DNA of 64,000 nt from NCBI RefSeq assembly GCF_023700745.1, contig NZ_JAMPYG010000002.1, forward strand, positions 124,001 to 188,000. Direction: 5' to 3'. Positions 1 to 9,470 of the stretch are shown here, in pieces. Origin of the DNA: Rhodoferax sp. Lineage in GTDB: Bacteria > Pseudomonadota > Gammaproteobacteria > Burkholderiales > Burkholderiaceae_C. The position numbers and the translations under genes were made by a program. Below the pieces are notes generated by a model that was not told the origin of the DNA, searched no databases, and saw nothing but the letters and a program-made list of their open reading frames with translations. Position 1 is the stretch's first letter, and every line of letters begins with the position of its first letter.

Positions 1-1
1 A

Positions 2-955
2 ACCGGAACACCGACACCTGAACGGCTGGAGGGGGAATTGCTTGAAGCGTTGAAGCGTTTTCAGGAACGCCACGGCCTGAGCCCTGACGGCGTGCTGGGA
101 GCCAAAACCTGGCAGCAACTGAACATCACACCCGAGCAACGGACCGAGCAAATTGCGCTCAGCCTGGAGCGGCTGCGCTGGACGCCCCTGCGCCAGGCCG
201 CGCGCATGGTGGTGGTCAACGTGCCGGAGTTTGTGCTGCGCGCCTACGAGGTGCAGGACGGACGCATCCATGTCAAGCTGAGCATGAAGGTGATCGTTGG
301 CAAGGCGCTGGACACCCGCACCCCCTTGTTCGACGAGGAAATGCGCTTCATCGAATTCAGCCCCTACTGGAATGTGCCGCCCTCGATTGCGCGTGAGGAA
401 ACGGTGCCCCACCTGCGCGCCGATCCAGGCTATCTGGCGCGCCAGGGCATGGAGTTTGTCACGGCCAACGGACAGGTGATCACCACCATGGCGCCCGAAC
501 ACCTGGCCGCAGTGCTGTCGGGTGCGTGGCGTATCCGCCAGCGGCCGGGACCGCAAAATGCCCTGGGGGACATCAAGTTCGTCTTCCCCAACAACAGCAA
601 CATTTACCTACACCACACCCCGTCGCCCGGCCTGTTCGAGCGCGACCGGCGCGATTTCAGCCACGGTTGCATCCGCGTGCAGGACCCGGTGGCGCTGGCC
701 AAGTTTGTGCTGCAGGACGATCCGGGCTGGCCTGAGGAGCGCATCCGGACGGCCATGGCCAGCGGCAAGTCCAGCACCCTGCGTCTGGCGCAACCCCTGA
801 CCGTGCTGATTGCCTACAGCACCGTGGTGGTCAAGGGCGGCCGCGTGTTTTTTTACCCCGACCTCTATGGCCACGACCGATTGCTGGCCCGTGCGCTGCG
901 CCAGCATGCGGCCACCTTGCCCCCACAAGCCCTGCCGAATGGCCGAATTCCTTAA
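2..955 (+). CDS. L,D-transpeptidase (YcbB/LdtD-like), 5' end outside the window
   Basis: The reading frame is open from base 2, so the N-terminus lies upstream; a TTG at 38 is only an internal codon. The visible part starts with a peptidoglycan-binding helix region (ALKRFQERHGLSPDGVLG) and continues into a YkuD L,D-transpeptidase domain with the catalytic motif SHGCIR about 210 residues after base 38. Family role: periplasmic enzyme forming 3-3 cross-links between meso-diaminopimelate residues of peptidoglycan. The order of domains fits the long LdtD type rather than a short YkuD protein. It is followed 11 bp later by a MepK-like endopeptidase, as in the E. coli ycbB-ycbK pair, so the two are probably cotranscribed. 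The family is sure; the LdtD subtype is inferred. Confidence 0.88.
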   Translation, partial: TGTPTPERLEGELLEALKRFQERHGLSPDGVLGAKTWQQLNITPEQRTEQIALSLERLRWTPLRQAARMVVVNVPEFVLRAYEVQDGRIHVKLSMKVIVGKALDTRTPLFDEEMRFIEFSPYWNVPPSIAREETVPHLRADPGYLARQGMEFVTANGQVITTMAPEHLAAVLSGAWRIRQRPGPQNALGDIKFVFPNNSNIYLHHTPSPGLFERDRRDFSHGCIRVQDPVALAKFVLQDDPGWPEERIRTAMASGKSSTLRLAQPLTVLIAYSTVVVKGGRVFFYPDLYGHDRLLARALRQHAATLPPQALPNGRIP

Positions 956-966
956 AATACCCCGAC

Positions 967-1545
967 ATGACACGACCGCCCCTTCTCCCCGTGCAAGCCG
1001 CCCGCCGCTCCTTTTTGCACCGCTCCGCCCAAGCCGTGATGCTCGGCGGCGCGCTGGGTCTGGCGGGCAAGCCGGTGCGGGCTGCAGCCCCCAGACTGCG
1101 CAGTCTGGTGCTCGACCACACCCACACGCACGAACGCATTGACCTGGTGTACGCCTCGGGCGAGCACTACGTACCGCAGGCGCTGGGCTCCCTGAACCAC
1201 TTTCTGCGTGACCATTACTCGGGCGACGTCGGCCAGATCGACCCGCAGTTGTTCGACCTGCTGCACGACGTTCGCCAAGTGCTGGGCACGGGGGTGCCGT
1301 TGACTTATCACATCATTTCAGGCTACCGCAGCCCTGTCACCAATGCCCGCTTACGCAGCACACGCAGTGGTGGCGTGGCCAAACAGAGCCTGCACATGGC
1401 GGGCAAGGCCATCGACGTCCGCCTGCCCGGTGTGCCGCTGGCCGAGTTGCGCGACGCGGCCCTGTCGCTCAAGGCAGGCGGCGTGGGGTATTACCCGCAC
1501 GACCAGTTTGTCCACATTGACACCGGGCGCGTGCGCACCTGGTAA
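967..1545 (+). CDS. MepK/YcbK-like murein endopeptidase (DUF882, M15 fold)
   Basis: 192 residues. The N-terminus has a twin-arginine-like signal (AARRSFLHR, then a hydrophobic stretch ending near GKPVRA), so export is expected. The body carries the DUF882/peptidase M15 signature: SGYRSP, the zinc-ligand segment SLHMAGKAIDV and the C-terminal FVHIDTGRVRTW. E. coli MepK cleaves D,D and L,D cross-links in peptidoglycan. Placement right after an L,D-transpeptidase gene couples a maker and a cutter of 3-3 cross-links. The ATG at 967 is the only start that includes the whole signal peptide. The function is by family; the exact cross-link specificity is inferred. Confidence 0.88.
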   Translation: MTRPPLLPVQAARRSFLHRSAQAVMLGGALGLAGKPVRAAAPRLRSLVLDHTHTHERIDLVYASGEHYVPQALGSLNHFLRDHYSGDVGQIDPQLFDLLHDVRQVLGTGVPLTYHIISGYRSPVTNARLRSTRSGGVAKQSLHMAGKAIDVRLPGVPLAELRDAALSLKAGGVGYYPHDQFVHIDTGRVRTW

Positions 1546-1645
1546 TTCCGCTTCCAAACCATCCCTGTCGTTGTTGCTTCGCCTTGTCGTGCCGCAGCAC
1601 TGCCTGCGGCTTCGCGCCTAGACAGGAATGATTTGGAAACGGAAT
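1545..1645. terminator. Long nested inverted repeat between convergent genes
   Basis: Arms of 25 bp at 1545-1569 and 1621-1645 match at 22 of 25 positions around a 51-bp centre. The centre holds a second perfect 7-bp hairpin (GCCGCAG/CTGCGGC). All three mismatches read as G-U pairs in a minus-strand transcript, so the fold is more stable at the 3' end of the response-regulator mRNA. It fills the whole gap between the mepK-like gene and the regulator gene and has no long T run. It could be a transcript-end structure or a small palindromic repeat. Confidence 0.6.
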
Positions 1646-1647
1646 AG

Positions 1648-2637
1648 TTAACCATCAAACTGCGGCTGCAGTTGCCGGATGCGGCGCATCGCCATGGCGG
1701 CCGCGGCGGTGCGGGTTTCCACACCCAGTTTGGCAAAAACATGCTCCAGGTGTTTCTTCACGGTCATCGGGCTGGAGCCCACAATGTCGCCGATATCACG
1801 GTTGATCTTGCCCTTGACCACCCAGTACAGCACCTCGGCTTCCTTGGGGGTGAGCTTGAAGCACAGGCCCATGGTCTCGATGACACTTTCGTCGCTGACT
1901 TCCTGCATGATAATGAGCCAGTCGCCACCACCCTCGCTGTCGCCAATTTGCTGATGCAGCCTGAACGTCAGACGTTTCGGGCCGGCTTCCACACTCAGGC
2001 GCGGCGGCTCGACACCGTTCAGGCCCTGATCGACGTGCCGACGCAGCCAGGTCAGCACGGGAAGGGGCGTGGTGGGCGCGTCGGTGCCGTAGTAGCGCAT
2101 CAGCAAGTCACGCGCCAACGAGGTTTGCCACATCAGACGCCCATCGCCCACACGCACCGTGATGCTGGCATAGCCAAAGGCATCGAGCGCGTTGCGGGTC
2201 TGGCGCTTTTCCCGAGCGCCCTGCAGGTGCACGGCCATGCGTGCCAGCACCTCCTTGGGTTTGATCGGTTTGGTCACATAGTCCACGCCACCGGCTTCCA
2301 GCGCAGCCACCAGGTGCTCGGTTTCGGTCAGGCCGGTCATGAAAATGATGGGAATGTGCGCTGTTTTCGGGTCGGCCTTGAGCTGGCGCGCCACCTCAAA
2401 TCCGTCCATGCCGGGCATCATGGCGTCAAGCAGCACCACGTCGGGCAGCGCTTGCGCCGCGCGCTGCAGCGCTGCCGCGCCACTGAGGGCCACCAGCACG
2501 GTGTAGCCCGATTCGTCGAGCGCGTCATGCAGCACCGTCAGGTTGTCGGGCACGTCGTCAACAATCAGCACCACGTCGCTGTTGGCACGGTCCAGCGTGC
2601 GGTCAAACGCCTTGTTTGTTTTATTGCTCATGGTCAA
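1648..2637 (-). CDS. LuxR-type response regulator, partner of the permease-kinase
   Basis: 329 residues. The N-terminal receiver domain (about 20-140) has the acidic pocket (VDD) and phospho-acceptor Asp71 in VVLLDAMMPG. The C-terminal helix-turn-helix (about 260-310) reads LTPKEAEVLYWVVKGK then MTVKKHLEHVFAKLGVETR, typical of the LuxR/FixJ class. The 120-residue middle part is not assigned. Its start codon overlaps the end of the upstream hybrid kinase gene by 17 bp, so the two are translationally coupled and almost certainly form one phosphorelay. The target genes cannot be read from sequence; the divergent urease operon is an obvious candidate, but that is inference. Confidence 0.9.
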   Translation of the reverse strand: MTMSNKTNKAFDRTLDRANSDVVLIVDDVPDNLTVLHDALDESGYTVLVALSGAAALQRAAQALPDVVLLDAMMPGMDGFEVARQLKADPKTAHIPIIFMTGLTETEHLVAALEAGGVDYVTKPIKPKEVLARMAVHLQGAREKRQTRNALDAFGYASITVRVGDGRLMWQTSLARDLLMRYYGTDAPTTPLPVLTWLRRHVDQGLNGVEPPRLSVEAGPKRLTFRLHQQIGDSEGGGDWLIIMQEVSDESVIETMGLCFKLTPKEAEVLYWVVKGKINRDIGDIVGSSPMTVKKHLEHVFAKLGVETRTAAAAMAMRRIRQLQPQFDG

Positions 2638-5600
2638 TGCCGGCCAGTTGCTGGCTCATGGCTTCAAACTGGAACTGGCCGGCCAACGCACGCATGCGGG
2701 CGATAAACAAGGCGCACTCGGGCTGCGCCGCCGCCAGGGCGTCAAGCTGGTTCAGGATGCCGCGGTAAAACCCCAACGTGACCACCTCCTGCAAGGCGTC
2801 CAGTTGGGCCCGGTCCGGGTAAACCAGCGCCAAGGCTGGCTCTGCTTCAGGTGCTTGCAACACGGGCGTGGCGGCCTCCTGCCAGGCCAGACCGAGGCGC
2901 TGGCCCAGCCAGTCCAACAAGTCGGCGTGGCGCACCGGCTTGCAAAAAAAGTCCTCGCCGGGAAGCCCGACCGGGTTGACCAGCCCCTTGTCAAAGGCGT
3001 TGGCCGAGACGATGGCAAGGTGGGCGGCAGGGCGCTGCGTGGCTTGTTCAAGCAGCCGCAGCCGGCGCACGGTCTCCCAGCCGTCGATGCCGGGCATGGC
3101 CAGGTCCATGAACACGGCATGGGGCTGGTAGCCGCTGGCCAGCAGGTCGAGCGCATCGTGGCCGCTGGCCGCGGTGCGCACCTCGAAGCCCAGCGGTTGC
3201 AGCACTTGCACCAACAGTTCCCGGTCGGCTTCTTCGTTGTCCACCACCAGCACCCGCTGGCGCGGCCCGACATAGCTCAAACGCGATTTAACTGACGCGA
3301 CCAGAAGCGCTTCCCGCTGCGCGCCACCACCCCCCGTGGCTAGAAAACTGGTGTGTAACTCGGGCAGGAAGAGCTTGACCTTGAACACTGAGCCCACACC
3401 CGGCTGGCTGCTGACGCTGAGCTCACCCCCCATCAGATCGGTCAGCATCCGGGCAATGGTCAGACCCATGCCGGCGCCGGGCGCACCCAGGCCGGGCGCG
3501 CTGGCCCGGGCGAAGGGCTCAAACACGTGGGCCAGGTCCTGCGCGCTCAAGCCCGGCCCGGTGTCCTCGATCTCGATGTGGGCCATCTCGACGCCGTAGC
3601 GCAGGCGCAGGATCACCTGGCCGCTTGCGGTGAACTTGATGGCGTTGCCCAGCAGGTTGAGCAAAATCTGGCGCACCCGTTTTTCGTCGGCACGCACCAC
3701 GGCAGGCAGCGTGCCCTGCACCTCAAAGACAAAGCGCAAGTCCTTGCGCCCGGCTTCCAGCGCAAACATGTCGGCGAGGTCCTGCATGAAGTCGGCAAAG
3801 GCCAGTGGCCGGGGGCTGAGCGTGAGCCGGCCCGACTCGATGTGCGCCAGGTCCAGCGTGCCTTCGATGAGCGAGAGCAAATGTTCACCGCCGCGTTTGA
3901 TCACAGCCACCGCCTGCTTGCGGTGCGGTGGAATCGACAGGTCTTCACCCATCAGCTGGGCATAGCCCAGAATGCTGTTGAGCGGCGTGCGCAGCTCGTG
4001 GCTGATGGCGCTGATGTAGCGGCTTTTGGCCTGGTTGGCACGTTCTGCGGCCTGCTTGGCCAACTGCAGGGCCGCATCGGTCTGACGGTGCAACCTGATT
4101 TCGCGCAGCAGCAGGCTGGTTTGCCGGTTCGATTCGTCCTGCGCCACCCGCCGGCTCTGGTGTGCCAGCACCACCCACCAGGCCACCAGACCGGCGATCA
4201 GTATCAGTGCGGCATAGGCTTTCAGAAAACCGGCGCGCAGCGCGTCAAGCGCGACCTGCAGCATTTGTGCATCAAAGATGGACTGCACCAGGGCACGCCT
4301 TTCCTGGTGGTAAAGCAAGCCAAATACGGTGGCCAGCAAGGGCGCAATCACCAGCATCAGCAACAGGAAATAGCCCAGGCCCTTGTCCAGGTGTGACCAG
4401 CTGCGCCGGGGCAAAAGCCAGCGCAGCACACCGGTCCACTGCGCGCCCAGGCTGGCGTGGGGTTTGCACAGGTCGCCACAACGGGCGTCGAGGGTGCAAC
4501 AGAGTGAACAAATCGGCCCCTGGTAGGCCGGGCAATGCGCCATGTCAGGGCCTTCGTAGTCGCGCTCGCAGATCACGCAGCGCTGCAGGCGCAGACGCGG
4601 GTAGGCGCCTGCGTCCAGGGCCGCAAGGACCTCGCTCTCCCGCGCCAGGTAGTACTTGCCCCGGGTGGCCAAGGCAATCAGGGGTGACGTGATCAAGGCG
4701 GTAGCCAGCGCGATCAGCGCCGAAAACGCCTGCGCCAGAACACCAAAATAACCCAGATGGGCCGTGATCGACAACACCGACGCCAAGCCCATGGCACCCA
4801 CGCCCACCGGGTTGATGTCGTACAGGTAGGCGCGCTTGAACTCAATGCCTTTGGGGCTCAGGCCCAGGGGCTTGTTGACCACCAGGTCAGCCACTACCGC
4901 CATCATCCAGGCAATGGCGATGTTGGAATACAGCCCGAGCACATCACCCAGGGCGGCAAACACGTTCATTTCCATCAGCATGAAGGCGATCAGCGTGTTG
5001 AACACGACCCACACCACGCGCCCGGGGTGGCTGTGCGTGAGGCGCGAGAAAAAGTTGCTCCAGGCCAGCGAGCCGGCGTAGGCGTTTGTGACATTGATCT
5101 TGATCTGCGACACCACCACAAACAGCGCCGTGGCTGCCACCGCCCAGCCGTAGTGTGGAAACACGTACTCGTAGGCCGCCAGGTACATTTGATTCGGGTC
5201 CACCGCGCGCTCCGGCGGCACCGCGTGGCTGATGGCCAGGTAGGCCAGCAAGGCGCCGCCCAGCATCTTGAGCACGCCCAACACCACCCAGCCCGGTCCG
5301 CCAAGCAGCACGCTGAACCACCAGCTTCGGCGGTTGGCGGCGGTCAGGGCAGGCATGAAGCGCAGGTAGTCAGCCTGCTCGCCCATTTGCGTCATCAGCG
5401 CCACGCCCACGGTTAACGCCGCACCAAACAGGGGCAGACTGAAGCCTTCTGATGACCCTTTGTCACCAAGATAGTGCACCACACCCGCGAACGCCGTGGG
5501 TTCGCGCCACAGCACGAAAGCAAACGGCAGCAGCCACATCACGAGCCACAGCGGCTGGGTCCAGACCTGCAGCCGGCTGATAGTGGAGACCCCGTGCGTG

Positions 5601-6178
5601 ACCAGCGGAATCACCACCAACGCGCAGATCAGATAACCCCAGCGCGGCGGAATATCGAGCGCCAGCTCCAGCGCATAGGCCATCACCGCCGCTTCGAGTG
5701 CAAAAAAGATGAAGGTGAACGAGGCATAAATCAGCGAGGTCAGCGTTGAGCCGATGTAGCCAAAACCGGCCCCCCGGGTGAGCAAATCCATGTCAACACC
5801 GTACTTGGCGGCGTAGATGCTGATGGGCAAACCGGCCAGAAAAATGATCAGCCCGGTCGCCAGGATCGCCCAGAATGCGTTGACAAAACCGTATTGCACC
5901 AGCAGCGTGGCGCCCACTGCCTCCAGAATCAAAAAGGCAGCAGCACCGCCCAGCGCAGTTTGCGCCACACGCCATGGTGACCACTGGCGAAAGCCCTGCG
6001 GCGTGAAGCGCAAGGCATAGTCCTCCAGCGTTTCGCTGGCCACCCAGGCGTTGTAGTCGCGCCGCACCAACGTGATGCGCTGCGACGGAGCGTCTGAGAG
6101 CGTTGAACTGGTTTGAGGAGGGTGTTCTGGAGTCACACCACAACGGTGCAGTTTCCATGCCATGCCATGACAAACCAA
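2621..6178 (-). CDS. NCS1-permease-fused hybrid sensor histidine kinase
   Basis: 1185 residues. About 60-500 form a multi-helix NCS1 (cytosine/purine/allantoin/uracil-type) permease. Residues about 531-570 hold eight cysteines (RCVICERD, AHCP, ICSLCC, ARCGDLC) resembling a metal-binding module. Two more membrane segments follow near 595-655, then a coiled-coil, a HisKA H-box (SHELRTPLN, His near 726), an HATPase domain with DTGPGLS and a receiver (VLVVDNEEADRE; Asp near 1022 in VFMDLAMPG). The last 80 residues are unassigned. Transporter-kinase fusions of this kind (for example CbrA, with an SSS transporter) sense or take up nutrients; the ligand here is unknown. The start is uncertain: no clear ribosome site precedes 6178, and Met6 or GTG15 are alternatives. 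It lies 212 bp from, and divergent to, ureA. Confidence 0.88.
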   Translation of the reverse strand: MVCHGMAWKLHRCGVTPEHPPQTSSTLSDAPSQRITLVRRDYNAWVASETLEDYALRFTPQGFRQWSPWRVAQTALGGAAAFLILEAVGATLLVQYGFVNAFWAILATGLIIFLAGLPISIYAAKYGVDMDLLTRGAGFGYIGSTLTSLIYASFTFIFFALEAAVMAYALELALDIPPRWGYLICALVVIPLVTHGVSTISRLQVWTQPLWLVMWLLPFAFVLWREPTAFAGVVHYLGDKGSSEGFSLPLFGAALTVGVALMTQMGEQADYLRFMPALTAANRRSWWFSVLLGGPGWVVLGVLKMLGGALLAYLAISHAVPPERAVDPNQMYLAAYEYVFPHYGWAVAATALFVVVSQIKINVTNAYAGSLAWSNFFSRLTHSHPGRVVWVVFNTLIAFMLMEMNVFAALGDVLGLYSNIAIAWMMAVVADLVVNKPLGLSPKGIEFKRAYLYDINPVGVGAMGLASVLSITAHLGYFGVLAQAFSALIALATALITSPLIALATRGKYYLARESEVLAALDAGAYPRLRLQRCVICERDYEGPDMAHCPAYQGPICSLCCTLDARCGDLCKPHASLGAQWTGVLRWLLPRRSWSHLDKGLGYFLLLMLVIAPLLATVFGLLYHQERRALVQSIFDAQMLQVALDALRAGFLKAYAALILIAGLVAWWVVLAHQSRRVAQDESNRQTSLLLREIRLHRQTDAALQLAKQAAERANQAKSRYISAISHELRTPLNSILGYAQLMGEDLSIPPHRKQAVAVIKRGGEHLLSLIEGTLDLAHIESGRLTLSPRPLAFADFMQDLADMFALEAGRKDLRFVFEVQGTLPAVVRADEKRVRQILLNLLGNAIKFTASGQVILRLRYGVEMAHIEIEDTGPGLSAQDLAHVFEPFARASAPGLGAPGAGMGLTIARMLTDLMGGELSVSSQPGVGSVFKVKLFLPELHTSFLATGGGGAQREALLVASVKSRLSYVGPRQRVLVVDNEEADRELLVQVLQPLGFEVRTAASGHDALDLLASGYQPHAVFMDLAMPGIDGWETVRRLRLLEQATQRPAAHLAIVSANAFDKGLVNPVGLPGEDFFCKPVRHADLLDWLGQRLGLAWQEAATPVLQAPEAEPALALVYPDRAQLDALQEVVTLGFYRGILNQLDALAAAQPECALFIARMRALAGQFQFEAMSQQLAGIDHEQ

Positions 6179-6287
6179 TGCACTGGGTCCAGCGCGGTGG
6201 GGTGTCTGGGCGGCTGACGATTTCTGGTACCCCAGTATGAGGAGGCCGCCCGGACGTCCCGCCGCGCGGGTTCAAGGCACAAAGTTC

Positions 6288-6303
6288 AGGCACGGCTTTT
6301 GCA
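6288..6303 (+). promoter_or_regulatory. Sigma-54 (RpoN) promoter of the urease operon
   Basis: The sequence AGGCACGGCTTTTGCA matches the sigma-54 consensus TGGCACG-N4-TTGCA at every position except the first T. The invariant GG (6289-6290) and GC (6301-6302) are exactly 12 bp apart. Transcription would begin near 6314, giving a leader of about 77 nt before ureA. Such promoters need an enhancer-binding activator, commonly NtrC for urease; I could not find a convincing NtrC dyad upstream. Confidence 0.8.
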
Positions 6304-6314
6304 TTGCAAGTGAC

Positions 6315-6368
6315 ATGGAACTTACCCCCCGTGTTCGGCCAGCACCTGTGGCCGCACGAGCTAATTAA
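6315..6368 (+). other. Short ORF resembling a second copy of the ureA start
   Basis: ATG GAA CTT ACC CCC CGT encodes MELTPR, matching the usual UreA N-terminus and the true ureA start 76 bp downstream (MELSPR). It continues out of ureA frame for 17 codons to a TAA. It begins at the predicted sigma-54 start point, so it would be almost leaderless. It may be a relic of a partial duplication or an upstream ORF; translation is unproven. Confidence 0.35.
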
Positions 6369-6390
6369 TCAAAGCATTGAGTGAAGCGAA

Positions 6391-6693
6391 ATGGAACTTT
6401 CTCCTCGTGAAAAAGACAAACTCCTGCTGTTCACAGCCGGCCTGCTGGCCGAACGCCGCAAGGCGCGAGGCCTGAAACTCAATTACCCCGAGGCCGTGGC
6501 CCTGATCAGCTGCGCCGTCATGGAAGGCGCGCGCGACGGCCAGACCGTGGCGCAACTCATGAGCTTTGGCCGTACCATCCTGACCCGTACCGACGTCATG
6601 GAAGGCATCGCCGACATGATTCCCGACATCCAGGTGGAGGCCACATTCCCCGACGGCACCAAACTGGTGACGGTCCACCAACCCATTGTTTGA
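6391..6693 (+). CDS. ureA: Urease gamma subunit
   Basis: 100 residues, the normal length for UreA, and collinear with the family throughout ([17 protein letters not shown] at the start, [18 protein letters not shown] at the end). Urease hydrolyses urea to ammonia and carbamate in the cytoplasm; the gamma subunit packs with beta and alpha in the (abc)3 trimer. It is the first gene of the operon, 77 nt after the predicted sigma-54 start point, with a GAG-type ribosome site before the ATG. ureD, which often precedes ureA in related bacteria, is not here. Confidence 0.97.
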   Translation: MELSPREKDKLLLFTAGLLAERRKARGLKLNYPEAVALISCAVMEGARDGQTVAQLMSFGRTILTRTDVMEGIADMIPDIQVEATFPDGTKLVTVHQPIV

Positions 6694-6708
6694 ACCCGGA
6701 CGACCACC

Positions 6709-6876
6709 ATGAAAAAAATTCCACTGATGCACGCTGCGCTGCTGTGCGCTCCGGTATGGGCCAACGAGGGGCACGGCATGGGCACCGGCAGCCATTGGCA
6801 CGCCAGCGACGCCCTGGGCTTTGCCATCGCCATCGGGGTTGGACTGGTCCTGTGGGCCGTGTCGAACCGCAAGTGA
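6709..6876 (+). CDS. Small exported or membrane protein between ureA and ureB
   Basis: A 55-codon ORF lies 15 bp after ureA and ends 7 bp before ureB. It begins [18 protein letters not shown], a good short signal peptide, followed by a Gly/His-rich stretch ([12 protein letters not shown]) and one hydrophobic helix ([16 protein letters not shown]) ending in SNRK. Tight spacing on both sides and a coherent protein layout argue that it is translated. The histidines invite a nickel-related guess, but I recognise no family and assign no function. Confidence 0.7.
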   Translation: MKKIPLMHAALLCAPVWANEGHGMGTGSHWHASDALGFAIAIGVGLVLWAVSNRK

Positions 6877-6883
6877 ACGCACC

Positions 6884-7189
6884 ATGATTCCCGGCGAACT
6901 CCTGACCGACGGCCCCGACCATGTGCTCAACCCGGGCCGGCGTACCCGCACGCTGGTGGTGCTGAACACCTCCGAGCGCCCGATCCAAGTCGGCTCGCAC
7001 TACCACTTTGCCGAAACCAATGGCGCGCTGGGCTTTGACCGGGCCGCCGCGCAAGGCATGCGGCTGAACATTGCATCGGGCTTGGCGGTGCGGTTCGAGC
7101 CCGGACAACAACGCACCGTGGAACTGGTGGCCTATGCGGGGAGTCGCATCGTTTACGGCTTTCGTGGCCTGGTGCAAGGTGCGTTTTAG
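6884..7189 (+). CDS. ureB: Urease beta subunit
   Basis: 101 residues from the ATG at 6884, which gives the standard start MIPGELL; an upstream extension in the same frame to 6821 would overlap the preceding small gene and has no family support. Family motifs include the segment [13 protein letters not shown] and the R/F-rich beta-barrel region [12 protein letters not shown]. It is a structural subunit of the cytoplasmic urease trimer. It sits 7 bp after the small membrane-protein gene and 11 bp before ureC, consistent with one transcript. Confidence 0.96.
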   Translation: MIPGELLTDGPDHVLNPGRRTRTLVVLNTSERPIQVGSHYHFAETNGALGFDRAAAQGMRLNIASGLAVRFEPGQQRTVELVAYAGSRIVYGFRGLVQGAF

Positions 7190-7200
7190 AAAGAACAACG

Positions 7201-8972
<1,772 letters not shown>

Positions 8973-8973
<1 letters not shown>

Positions 8974-9470
8974 TGCTGCTGATCTCCAAACTGATACCCC
9001 AAGGCCAGGGCCTGGCCCCGGTGCTGCTCAAGCGCGCCGCCACTGTCGAGCTGGACTGGGACCTGCGGCAGAAAAGCCGGTTCGAAGCCAGCGATACCGT
9101 GGGGCGACAGATAGGCATCTTTCTGGCGCGCGGCACCGTGCTGCGCGGTGGCGACGTGCTGGTGGCCGAAGATGGCTCATTGATCAGGGTCATTGCAGCC
9201 CCTCAATCCGTGCTGCGCATCACACCTTGCAGCACACATGGCTCCGGCTTCGACCTGATCCGTGCCGCCTACCATCTGGGCAACCGCCACGTTCCCATCG
9301 AGCTCAAGCCCGACCACCTCAAGATCGAGCCCGACCATGTGCTGGCCGACATGTTGCGCGCCATGCACCTGACTGTGGTGGAAGTCAATGAGGCCTTTGA
9401 GCCCGAAAGCGGCGCCTATGCCAGCGGCGGCCATTCGCATGGGCATGACGACGATCACCACCATGCATGA
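8973..9470 (+). CDS. ureE: Urease accessory nickel metallochaperone UreE
   Basis: 165 residues from the ATG that overlaps the ureC stop (TGATG); a longer frame reaching back into ureC is rejected. It has the N-terminal peptide-binding domain and the C-terminal metal domain, including the conserved YHLGNRHVP segment, and ends in a His/Asp-rich nickel-binding tail ([11 protein letters not shown]). UreE delivers Ni2+ to the UreG-containing activation complex. Its 3' end overlaps the ureF start by 8 bp. Confidence 0.96.

Noticed and set aside
1672-2706. 344-codon open frame opposite the response regulator
   Set aside because: Shadow frame of a high-GC gene with no domain; the opposite strand has a clear receiver and helix-turn-helix.
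6130-6290. NtrC binding sites upstream of the urease sigma-54 promoter
   Set aside because: Only partial half-sites (GGTGCA, TGCAC) with wrong spacing are present.
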